Source: Emmonsiellopsis sp. PD_33
Lineage: Eukaryota; Ascomycota; Eurotiomycetes; Onygenales; Ajellomycetaceae
DNA: 17,545 nt
Direction of reading: 5' to 3'
Assembly (NCBI GenBank): GCA_032988165.1
Contig: JANTQF010000520.1
Coordinates: 1 to 17,545 of the forward strand
Positions 9,922-17,545 of this stretch are shown here, in pieces; position 1 is the first letter of the stretch; each line of letters starts with the position of its first letter. The position numbers and the translations under genes are program-made. The notes beneath the pieces are model-generated. The model ran no database searches. It saw nothing but the letters and a program-made list of their open reading frames with translations, and was not told where the DNA came from.

Positions 9922-10279
9922 TCAGCACCTTTGCCAGAGATAGGTTAAATTCCCTCCCAGAAAATGACGTAGCTCAGGGTGGCCTTCATTCTCGACCGTA
10001 AAACAAGGGCTAGCCGATGGATGGATATAAACATTCTCTGAGTCTGATGTGTCGTACGCGGACGGGTCAAGGAATGGAGAATATATCGTAAGGTATTAAA
10101 ACCAATAGCATCAAGAATCAGAATAATAACGGAAACAAATACACCTTCCTCTGTAATCCGGTGACGTTCTTTTCGATAAGAGTCCCATATCGGGTGCTTA
10201 GAGAAGTATTTCTCAGCCACATTGGCCAGGCTGCGCGAGGTATTAGTTTCTTCCTCCAATGGACGGGATGATTCTCACC
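9922..10279 (-). CDS. Possible 3' exons of an unidentified gene
   Basis: Splice-consistent fragments on the minus strand suggest a gene end, but no family is recognised. The model is an exon ending at 10279, an intron 10278-10231 (GTGAGA donor, CTAAT branch, CGCAG acceptor), an exon 10230-10145, an intron 10144-10044 (GTGTAT donor, ATCAG acceptor) and a final exon 10043-9922 ending in TGA. The joined frame contains KYFSKHPIWDSYRKERHRI and VENEGHPELRHFLGG, which look like ordinary protein rather than chance translation. Upstream of 10279 the frame soon meets a TGA, and I could not find a convincing earlier exon. An alternative acceptor near 10190-10215 would change the frame join. This may be a real small gene or a decaying one. 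Confidence 0.3.
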
Positions 10280-10757
10280 GTAGAGTGCTTAGAGGTAATC
10301 CGCCAATCGGTCTTTGAAAGGTGTTTCATGTCTCGCTTTTTGTCTCGTGGAACAGATCCCAACCCATTTTCGCTCCCATGCTGCCTCTTGCTCGTCATGT
10401 TTGGCAGGGCCGTTTACTACGCTATCACATGTCGCGTGTCTTGGAGACAGAAAGAAGACATGCATGAATTATCGCGATTGCACCCAACAGCCACACCATA
10501 CACGGGAATGCCTGTTTCAGGATAGGTCAGTTGCGAGACAGCCACTTTCATCTTGAACCAGTGTCACAGACACTATTGCAAAGATTTATTATTTGAACAA
10601 ATACCGAATCCGGGTGGATACCACAGACCATATCTCGGGATATCTCTCGCATGGAATGCAGGTCTCCCGAAGACTACCCGCTGTTAGCACATAGGGTTAT
10701 CAAGCCGGAAATCACGGCACTCGCATTGAAGTGGAACTGGGCGTTAGATAAATGGCG

Positions 10758-11063
10758 TTATTTTAGAGCCCTCATTTCATGCCTATACTCAAGAAGGCTC
10801 TGATCAGTGAGCAACCGGAGGAAATAGCTGCATACTAGTATTTCCTTTTTGATTAGCTGCGGAAACAAACCAGACAGGAAAAAGGTGAGAACCGAGAAGC
10901 CGCCCCGCCTTGCTGTAGAAGCGTAGATTGTCAAGCACTGGTCAACCGGCTTCAGCATATCCATTGTGCCATTCCAAAGCTTGGGAGAGAACACCGGGAC
11001 GGGCTCAGGTTGATATTGCTGTCGACATGTGACAAAGACGATGCGGCGGGTAGGGCTGGCCAT
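10758..11063 (-). CDS. Uncertain ORF divergent from the Zn2Cys6 gene
   Basis: An ATG at 11063 opens 101 codons ending in TAA. The first 53 residues (MASPTRRIVFVTC onwards) look moderately protein-like; the remainder is hydrophobic and less convincing. Splicing from inside it to downstream fragments near 10690-10550 is possible, because CTAAC precedes candidate acceptors there, but no single model stands out. It would be transcribed away from the Zn2Cys6 gene and could be the 5' end of the gene whose 3' exons may lie at 9922-10279. No family recognised. Confidence 0.2.
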   Translation of the reverse strand: MASPTRRIVFVTCRQQYQPEPVPVFSPKLWNGTMDMLKPVDQCLTIYASTARRGGFSVLTFFLSGLFPQLIKKEILVCSYFLRLLTDQSLLEYRHEMRALK

Positions 11064-11571
11064 CAGGCGGCTCGGCTGTGGGGCGGCGTTTATTACGTCA
11101 GCAAGCCAAAGATGTATCCTCGGGTTCCCTATCCGCCAAGTTACTATGTGTAGGTACCGCGCTCTACCTTCGCCTTTGCCTTCGCGGCCCGCTTAGCGCG
11201 GCGCGGATCCCGAGCCTGGAAAATCTTCAACTTCAGATTATCTCCCTTTGTCGCCTGTTCTGTATATATTGAAATTCCAGCTTCATAGGCTCCCTATGAG
11301 GCCCCTGTTTTTTAATTTCTAGAATACTCTGGAGCTCCTTTCTCTATGTTTTTATTTTGGTTGTCCAGTCTGCTTTCTGTCGTATATCCACCGCTTTAAT
11401 CGTGGCTGCCTATAAGCTGCCACTAGATCCGATATTAGCCTCCCTGATCATGTCTTGGGGTCTATTCATGATTTCTACCCGGTTATTCTGTGGCCTCATT
11501 GCGACTCGTGTTTACGTGTGTGACCTGTTAGTTACGCAAAAGTAAACCCAAACTGCCGCCCGCTTTCCGCC
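11064..11571 (+). promoter_or_regulatory. Upstream region of the Zn2Cys6 gene
   Basis: This is about 500 bases with no supported gene. A GC-rich patch lies at about 11150-11220, followed by T-rich sequence typical of fungal promoters. TCGTATA at 11380-11386, 186 bases before the ATG, matches the core of the sterol regulatory element bound by yeast Upc2/Ecm22. A 7-mer can occur by chance; the same string also lies inside POL3. Confidence 0.45.
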
Positions 11572-12979
11572 ATGCCACCCAGGAGGAGTCATCGCAAATC
11601 TCGTCTGGGCTGCGTGCAATGCAAAAGAAGGAAAATAAAGGTATGATGGCAGGCTATCCTATACTGTTCCCTTTCTTGATCCGATCATATCCCAGGATCA
11701 TGGGTGAAAATAAAATTAGCTGGATATAGGGGTCCATAGATTCCCCTCCATTTATTTAACCACTAGGTCCCCCCTTTCTAACTTAGCATCACTACAGTGC
11801 GATGAAACCCCACCACCATGCGGCAACTGCAAAAAGCACAATATTGAATGCCAGTTTGCTCCGCCCCCCGTGAATACATCTCCCGCTCCTCGCCTCCCGC
11901 CCATTAGTAGGATACCCGGCCGGCTAGACAGCAATCGCAGTGTCTCGACTGCCCCGACTATATCTCTTCCTCTCGTTCCCGCAACTGCAGCGCCGTCTTC
12001 TTCTACTGTTGATCAGTTAGAAATATTTACCACTTTCAACAACCCAAAATCCCATTTTACATCTAATTTGCAACTTGATGATCTCGAGCTCCTGCATCAT
12101 TACACGACAAAAACGTACATGACATTGTCGAATAAAAATGAGCATAAGGAAATCTGGAGGACAGTTATTCCCAAGGAAGCCCTTGCTCATCCTTTCCTCA
12201 TGCACGGCCTTCTCGCACTGTCCGCTCTCCATTTGATCGAGTCTAGCAGCAACGAGGATGCCCGCCGTCGTAGATATACCGAACTGGCAACTATGCATCA
12301 GAATCTTGCCCTCGCTTCTTTCAGACCAGAACTGAACAATATCACTCCTTCTAACTGCAACGCCGTGTTCGCATTCTCTACCCTTATTGCGGCTTTGGCT
12401 TTTGCGTTTTCTCGCTTTGTAGGGAGGCCTGGCGGAGGCGAACCCGTGGCGGAACTGCTACAAGATTTCTTCTTGTTTCGCGGCGTTGAAGGTGTTCTGA
12501 GTGCATCTTGGGAAGTTATACAAAAGGGAGAGCTAGGCCCGCTCATCCGTCGGCCAGCGGACGGCATGCCGCAACCGATATCGAAGGATACAATAAACGC
12601 CCTCGACTACCTACATGAATGCAATGGCGATCACGTTACGCAAATCAGTCCTGCAGAAAAGGACGCGAACAATCACGCGATTCGTGAGCTGCGCATATCA
12701 TTTGAAAGACCCGCCTCAAGCTGGGAAACTGTTTTCCGCTGGCCAATCCTTCTCCCGGAAGCCTACCTTGCTCATCTAAAACTGCGGAAACCCATGGCAC
12801 TGGTTATCCTGGCGCATTACTGTGTCATTCTGTGCCGGCTGGATTCGTGCTGGTGGTCGCAAGGCTGGGCAGGATACCTTTTCGAGACAATATATCGGTC
12901 GCTGGATGCTGGGTGGAGGCCTCTGTTGCGATGGCCAATGCAGATGATTGGCCTTACTGATAAGCTTGGGAAGAGTTAG
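11572..12979 (+). CDS. Zn2Cys6 fungal transcription factor
   Basis: This is a DNA-binding nuclear regulator of the fungal binuclear zinc cluster class. Exons are 11572-11640 and 11798-12979 (416 residues). The 157-bp intron has a GTATGA donor, a CTAAC branch site and a CTACAG acceptor, and it splits the zinc cluster. The cluster follows the CX2CX6CX6CX2CX6C pattern with C14, C17, C24, C31, C34 and C41, and basic residues KRRK between the second and third cysteines. A Pro/Ser-rich linker (about 45-100) leads into a helical region that starts near DLELLHHYTT and HPFLMHGLLALSALHL. This arrangement is typical of the group often annotated as sterol-uptake-control (Upc2-like) or C6 finger proteins. 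The C-terminus ends in WRPLLRWPMQMIGL, common at the end of these proteins. Target genes cannot be read from the sequence, and similarity to Upc2 is general rather than proof of sterol control. Confidence 0.93.
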
Positions 12980-13389
12980 GTGGCCCCTTACCAACAAAAA
13001 ATTCTGGATCTTTCGACCATATCACTAGTCTTTGTACGGAGTACATGTACATACTTTTCTGGAGTACGGTGTTTAGCGGCGTTGTTTTTGAATATATCCC
13101 GATTGGGGAAATGCTTCATGGATATTTTCGATCCGGAATATTGCTAAAAATTACATATGTCTATGTTTCCCCCATATGTTGTATTTCTGGCTCTCCCTTT
13201 GTACAGGCGGTGACAATACAGTGGCTGGGATGAGTCAGCAATTAAGGCAATTTCTCGCCCTGTAATTGGATAGCCTTTCGCTCAGGTCGATTAAAACAGC
13301 TAGCGTGTCTATCTCCCTCCTGTATTACCGGCGTTGTGAAATTTTAATACCATACGCGGCAAAATCTTCTACCTCTGACGCATCGAGCA
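12980..13389. other. Region downstream of the Zn2Cys6 gene
   Basis: This stretch holds the 3' end of the transcription factor gene and probably that of the small minus-strand ORF, so transcription would converge here. I see no supported gene. The palindrome-like GTACGGAGTAC (13034-13044) is followed directly by ATGTACAT, and a second GGAGTACGG lies at about 13061-13069. Confidence 0.5.
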
Positions 13390-13605
13390 TCACGCCAGCT
13401 TTCTGACTTCTCTCTTCTCCTCGACCACCCGTTGAGCAATATGCCACATATCAACATCAGATATTTGAAATGACTGCCCTGGCATAGACGCGTCGACTTC
13501 GTATCCCTGTTCATTCTTTACAGGTAGAAGAAAGCCACCAAACGCCCTTCCGTTGACATGTATGGAACCTGATCGAACCTGAGAGGCTGCCTTTACTCCA
13601 TTCAT
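13390..13605 (-). CDS. Small hypothetical protein
   Basis: A single ATG-to-TGA frame encodes 71 residues. Composition is protein-like: a polar N-terminus, a central GSIHVNGRAFGGFLLPVK segment and a charged C-terminal helix (RVVEEKREVRKL). There is no signal peptide or membrane segment. It lies between the Zn2Cys6 gene and the kinase and is transcribed away from the kinase. An upstream frame on the same strand (13927 to about 13720) is also open, but I found no good intron to join the two. No family recognised. It may be a small real gene, the last exon of a larger one, or chance. Confidence 0.35.
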   Translation of the reverse strand: MNGVKAASQVRSGSIHVNGRAFGGFLLPVKNEQGYEVDASMPGQSFQISDVDMWHIAQRVVEEKREVRKLA

Positions 13606-14034
13606 TGCCTTGGCTCAAGAGAACTCCCATAATCCAAACACCAACCATTACTTCTCTCCTTTTTGATAACTAAGTTTCACCTGGAAGTGTTTCGGGCTTT
13701 CATTCCAGGATTGTCTGCTTAATTACCTTCTGGTATCCTCCTGTCATAACTGGAGAATGCCACCAAGTGTGTTTTTGTCTCTGCATTGACTGTATATGAG
13801 TCCCGCACGCCTGCGGCTGTTCCTTTATCTATTAATAACATGACAGCCTCCTGATCAAGGCTGTCATTCACTATACACATTCCTTTCTGGTGTGTTGATG
13901 ACAACCTGTGATCTTGTTGTGTTTTCATCTCCTTCTTCAACTGCTTGCCATCCACTCTCAACTCCAGCCAAGATCCCAACCAGCAGAGAGGCAGGAAACG
14001 GAATATCGAAAATACGAGGATACACCCGCCTATT
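13606..14034 (+). promoter_or_regulatory. Kinase upstream region and probable 5' leader
   Basis: This stretch separates the small minus-strand ORF from the kinase ATG. The 280 bases before the kinase hold four plus-strand upstream ATGs: 13757-13789 (10 codons plus stop), 13796-13843 (15), 13840-13854 (4) and 13898-14155 (85, overlapping the kinase start out of frame). The transcript start is unknown, and a leader intron cannot be excluded. Confidence 0.6.
13840..13867 (+). repeat. Perfect 10-bp inverted repeat (potential RNA hairpin)
   Basis: ATGACAGCCT (13840-13849) and AGGCTGTCAT (13858-13867) are exact reverse complements separated by eight bases. It overlaps the ATGA that joins two upstream ORFs. 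In a kinase mRNA it would form a strong stem 168 bases before the start codon. Confidence 0.75.
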
Positions 14035-16434
14035 ATGTCTTCCATGTTTCGATCCCCTGAAGACATTTCCTCCTCTGATTCCGACCCCCCATCAGAGGCC
14101 TCCGAAGAGGACAACCAGTCTTCCCACGCCCCGGAAGACCCCATCTCGGGGCTAGGAGAAAGCGCCAATGCGTCCGGAAATGCTTCTTCGTCCCACAACT
14201 ATGGATCATCTCCTCATGAAGAAATTGAGATGAGCACTCGTCTTGATCCAGATATCCCGGAGCTGAACGCGGAGGGACAAGCCGCAATGATGACCGCGGC
14301 TCTGCTCGAGTTCTACTGCCTTAGTCGTGCGGCTGATATCCTTAATGGCCAGCCGGGATCCCACGGACGATATACGCGAGACTCTCCAGAAGTCAAATTC
14401 CTCGGACGACACCTATACACCTACAAGTCCCAGTTTTTATCGAATCACGGTGTCCTTGCAGCCGGAGTGGATGGCGAAGATTGGGAAAGCGCTAGGAAGT
14501 ATTATCGGGATAATCTCGATGTGCTTGGTGTGGCGGCGTTAAGGGAACTCGGCCCGAGTGCTCAGCCCTCTCGTCCGCCGTCCAGGGGGGGTATGACCCA
14601 GGCATCAGGAAACTTGAATATCGGGAAGCTCCAGCGACGATTAGAGGGGCTGGACCTCGAAAACATCCAAAACTTCGTTCCCCAGCGCCCTGGTCTCCAA
14701 CGACGTATTACTGATAGACCCAACTCGGTTGCTCCCACTGAAGGGTTCCCGTCCAATATCGCTGATCTTGTCTCCTACTCGCGTACTACGTTCCCTCACC
14801 TGCCCATCAGTTTGCCGGCTTTGTACCCGCAACCCATGAATCTTGGCTCTTCACGATATACTACTGAGTTTGAAGAGGAGGCATTAATCGGGAAAGGATC
14901 GTATGGTGCTGTTTATCGAGCAAAGCATCATGTTGATGGCCAGCTATATGCCGTGAAGAAGATACCGTTAAGCGAGAAACGATTGCGGCAACTACAGGAA
15001 GGCGGGTTGAGGGAGCTAGATAAGATTTTGAAGGAGGTTAGGACGCTGGCCAAATTGGAGCATCCGAACGTCGTCCGTTACTTTGGGGCATGGGCTGAAT
15101 GCTCAAATAGGCCTTTTCTCGAGTCTCCCAGCCAAAGCTTTCCAGCCACTCCTCTTCGGATGAACGAGAACCAACCTCCTCTCTTGAGCCACGGATCGTC
15201 CAACAACGACGAATTGAGTTTCAGTATTATGTTCGAAGACTCAAGCCACGGAATCGTATTCGAGAACTCCTCCACAAACCATGAAGCGGCGGTCGAAGAT
15301 ACAGAAAGCTCGTCTGACTCAAGCAGAGCACGACGTGATAAACGCAAATTTTTCCAAGGCACCAGCGGCAAAGGCGATAATAAAGATGATGAGGTCGAAT
15401 CCCTTCCACGCCAGTTTAATTTCCTACCAACCGAGCAAACGACAACCAATAGTGAAACCGACGATGACATATTCTCGGATGGGATGGGCCATAGCGGCTC
15501 GAGAGCACAGATCAGTCGCAAACGCGATATCACCAAGGCCGGCCCCATGCTCACGTTGCACATCCAAATGTCGCTACATCCGTTAAGCTTGGCGAGATAC
15601 TTGAACCCAAAACCCGGCGCACCACACGTTGACTTTCCACAACATTGCTTCCATCTTGTTCCCTCGCTCAAAATCATCTTGGGGATATTATCTGGGGTTG
15701 AATATCTGCACGCCACTGGCATCGTCCATCGTGACCTAAAGCCCGCAAATATATTCCTATCCCCTGCTGGCCCACAGGACGATACAGTCTGTCCAACATG
15801 TGAGAAATCCAGTACAACAAAGACCTGGTACACCATCCCCCGAATTGGTGATTTCGGTCTTGTGGCAGAAATATCTAAGTACAGCGAGAACAAGAACGAT
15901 CCCAACTCACCACTCACCGCAATGGGAGCCCGTGCGCGCCCCGTAGGGACAGAGTTCTACCGACCCCCTATTGTCCCGCCCCCCCGGCCCACTCCCAAAC
16001 GTTCATCCTCTGCCAACTCCCTCCAATCTGTCCACAACAGCCATCCCGGCTACGAACACTTTGAAATGCAAAACTCACACAGTATCGATGAAAGCCTTGA
16101 TGTCTTCGCGCTAGGGGTCATCCTCTTCGAGCTCCTTTACAGATTCGAGACACGGATGGAGCGTCAAATGACACTGTCCGACCTAACATGCTCGCCGAAT
16201 AAGGGTGGAATCCACAGCCAACGCGGGTCGCAAAACCCCGTCCCTATTCTCCCTAACGACTTCGCTACCAAGGTCAATTGCTCAGGGGTTGTACAGGAGG
16301 GACCCGATGTTCTTTCGATGCTTACGCTATGCATAAAGGGGATGTTGAACCCTGATTCCCGGCGCAGATGGCCGTGTAGAGATGTGAAGCAGTGCTTGAA
16401 CGGGATACTTTCTATGTGTGAGAAGGGGGATTGA
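14035..16434 (+). CDS. ifkB: eIF2-alpha kinase, HRI/IfkB type
   Basis: This Ser/Thr kinase probably phosphorylates eIF2-alpha under stress to lower general translation; it acts in the cytosol. The intronless ORF encodes 799 residues from the first ATG in frame; the open frame continues upstream without an ATG. The N-terminus is acidic and Ser-rich. Kinase parts are the Gly loop IGKGSYGAVYRAK (from I285), the ATP-anchoring K308 (YAVKK), alpha-C E334, HRDLKPANIF (D567) and DFG at D606. An acidic Ser-rich insert of about 150 residues (356-504) splits the domain between HPNVVRYFGAWAE and LTLHIQMSLHPLSLARYL. That insert and the LHIQM motif are hallmarks of eIF2-alpha kinases. No RWD or HisRS-like region is present, so it is not GCN2; no signal peptide, so not PERK. 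The activation segment reads VGTEFYRPP instead of the usual SPE/APE ending. The ifkB name is by inferred orthology with Aspergillus. Confidence 0.92.
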   Translation: MSSMFRSPEDISSSDSDPPSEASEEDNQSSHAPEDPISGLGESANASGNASSSHNYGSSPHEEIEMSTRLDPDIPELNAEGQAAMMTAALLEFYCLSRAADILNGQPGSHGRYTRDSPEVKFLGRHLYTYKSQFLSNHGVLAAGVDGEDWESARKYYRDNLDVLGVAALRELGPSAQPSRPPSRGGMTQASGNLNIGKLQRRLEGLDLENIQNFVPQRPGLQRRITDRPNSVAPTEGFPSNIADLVSYSRTTFPHLPISLPALYPQPMNLGSSRYTTEFEEEALIGKGSYGAVYRAKHHVDGQLYAVKKIPLSEKRLRQLQEGGLRELDKILKEVRTLAKLEHPNVVRYFGAWAECSNRPFLESPSQSFPATPLRMNENQPPLLSHGSSNNDELSFSIMFEDSSHGIVFENSSTNHEAAVEDTESSSDSSRARRDKRKFFQGTSGKGDNKDDEVESLPRQFNFLPTEQTTTNSETDDDIFSDGMGHSGSRAQISRKRDITKAGPMLTLHIQMSLHPLSLARYLNPKPGAPHVDFPQHCFHLVPSLKIILGILSGVEYLHATGIVHRDLKPANIFLSPAGPQDDTVCPTCEKSSTTKTWYTIPRIGDFGLVAEISKYSENKNDPNSPLTAMGARARPVGTEFYRPPIVPPPRPTPKRSSSANSLQSVHNSHPGYEHFEMQNSHSIDESLDVFALGVILFELLYRFETRMERQMTLSDLTCSPNKGGIHSQRGSQNPVPILPNDFATKVNCSGVVQEGPDVLSMLTLCIKGMLNPDSRRRWPCRDVKQCLNGILSMCEKGD

Positions 16435-16842
16435 AATTACCAATGGATATTTGAAATATATGGGAACCACAGCGAATATGCAGATGATTATTTTATGAGC
16501 GAAGGATATGATTTGGGCGCCATCTTGTTTTAAATTCCTGTTCTTGTGGTTTGTTTTTTATACTTTGCCTTATTCTGTGGTTCACCACGGTGTTCTATTG
16601 GCGTTTTAGATAGCTCGGGCGGCTTGTTCCTATTTGACCCTTGTTTTCTTTTTATGTACTAATCCCCGTACGACGATGCTAGCTTCGTGGGTGGGTGGAA
16701 GGACGCTCGCAAACAACTCCCCTCTATTCTCAGAGAGTGAATCACAGTCAATATATATATATCAAACAACGGTGTATGGGTATATCATATCTCCTAACCA
16801 ACAATGGAAACACAATGCATCCAGAAAAATCGCTTCCATTAT
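16435..16842. other. Convergent intergenic region
   Basis: This lies between the stop codons of the kinase (+) and the oxidoreductase (-), so it holds both 3' ends. It is AT-rich, with a short (AT)n tract at about 16751-16762. No supported gene. Confidence 0.6.
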
Positions 16843-17545
16843 CTATAATGCTGCGCGGCCCTTCCCATTCTCCTCAATATATATCACCGCCTTTCCATAT
16901 ATTTTTCTCGCCTGTAGATCCGCCATGGCGTCTCGCACGCTGCTTAAACCGTGGTATCTCTTTTCATAGGTAACAGGTTTAATTGCGCCAGTCTCTATCA
17001 GGGACATGAGACCGTTCCATATCTGCCTCGTTTCCTCCGGGTTTTTGCGGTCCGTGTCTCCATATCTCTATCATCCAAGTTAGTAAAGATAAAAGATATC
17101 ATGAACCCATGTATATAAAAAGTGAACCTTGGAGAGAAACAAACTCACATAACCAACAACAACCGCCTGCCTCAACAAAATCCTATTAACAGACACCTCC
17201 TCCATAACCCCCTCCCTCCCCGCAAACCCCACCAGCACAATCCTCCCCCCAATCCCTCTCAAACACCTCAAACTCCCCCTCACCAACCCAACATTATCAA
17301 TAACCACATCCACCCCCCTCCCCCCCGTAATCCTCCTCACCTCCTCCTCCCACCCCCCCTCATCACCCCCCGTCTCCACGACCCCCTCAACCCCCAACCC
17401 CCTCAACATCCCCACCTTCCCCTGATCCCCCAAATTCCTCACCCCCGCAATAACCCTCGCCCCCAACGCCCTCGCAATCTGCACCGCATACACCCCGATC
17501 CCCCCCGCCGCCCCATGAACAAGCACCCACTGCCCCTTCCCCTCC
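16843..17545 (-). CDS. Quinone oxidoreductase (zeta-crystallin-like), N-terminus beyond the right edge
   Basis: This is an NADPH-dependent quinone reductase of the zinc-independent MDR superfamily, probably reducing quinones or other electrophiles in the cytosol. Visible exons are 17545-17149 (5' end off the window) and 17067-16843, about 206 residues. Family members have about 330, so roughly 125 N-terminal residues are missing. The 81-bp intron (17148-17068) has a GTGAGT donor and a CTAAC branch site and is phase 0. The nucleotide-binding fold starts with VHGAAGGIGVYAVQIARALG, followed by the strands GVDVVIDNVG and GGRIVLVGFAG. The C-terminus has LIETGAIKPVTYEKRY and ends with GKAVIYIEENGKG, both typical. 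In the upstream exon the coding strand almost lacks C and is full of G runs, unlike the other genes here. It converges with the kinase gene. Confidence 0.93.
17382..17431 (-). other. Potential G-quadruplex in the oxidoreductase coding strand
   Basis: On the minus strand, runs of four or five G at 17382-17413 are separated by loops of 7, 2 and 4 bases, and a further overlapping set reaches 17431. This meets the usual G3+N1-7 rule. Folding is inferred from the pattern. Confidence 0.6.

Noticed and set aside
13945..14034. N-terminal extension of the kinase by 30 codons
   Set aside because: The frame is open but begins with TTG; the first ATG in frame is at 14035 with A at -3.
13719..14198. Long minus-strand frame opposite the kinase start
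   Set aside because: Most of it is the antisense shadow of the acidic, Ser-rich kinase N-terminus; no intron joins the rest to the small ORF at 13390-13605.
15078..15917. 279-codon minus-strand frame inside the kinase
   Set aside because: It is antisense to an intact, motif-bearing kinase and has no family features of its own.
6522..17526. A biosynthetic cluster linking tyrosinase, Zn2Cys6 factor and oxidoreductase
   Set aside because: The genes are interspersed with a kinase and a 3-kb gap, and no core synthase is present, so clustering is not supported.

Overview
The window looks like nuclear DNA from a filamentous ascomycete (Pezizomycotina), most likely a eurotiomycete. The genes carry short introns of about 48-157 bp with GTATGT/GTGAGT-type donors and CTAAC/CTGAC branch sites. 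The gene set is fungal: a DNA polymerase delta, a short secreted tyrosinase, a Zn2Cys6 regulator and an HRI/IfkB-type eIF2-alpha kinase. Species placement is inference. Exon models were built by hand from splice signals and frame continuity.

Left part (1-6480). All recognised genes read on the minus strand. A lysine/arginine- and serine-rich protein I cannot name runs off the left edge. A doubtful small reading frame lies at 1722-2039. The complete four-exon POL3 gene occupies 2410-5937. Its upstream region has two ACGCGT (MluI cell-cycle box) sites, one further ACGCG core inside a 12-bp direct repeat, and a 12-bp palindrome.

Middle (6481-11571). A five-exon, secreted type-3 copper protein (tyrosinase/catechol oxidase family) is followed by about 3 kb with no recognisable gene. 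Within that stretch only a few splice-consistent minus-strand fragments (9922-10279) and an isolated ORF (10758-11063) look even weakly coding.

Right part (11572-17545). A two-exon Zn2Cys6 transcription factor (+) is followed by a small minus-strand ORF and then by an eIF2-alpha kinase (+). The 280 bases before the kinase start hold four upstream AUGs, one opening a uORF that overlaps the kinase start out of frame, and a perfect 10-bp hairpin. A zeta-crystallin-like quinone oxidoreductase (-) is cut by the right edge and converges on the kinase. Its coding strand is extremely poor in C and rich in G runs.

The genes do not form an obvious pathway or biosynthetic cluster; this reads as ordinary chromosomal gene order. 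The observations most worth checking are the kinase leader, the G-quadruplex-prone oxidoreductase exon and the POL3 upstream region. I found no tRNA, rRNA, CRISPR array or recognisable transposon.
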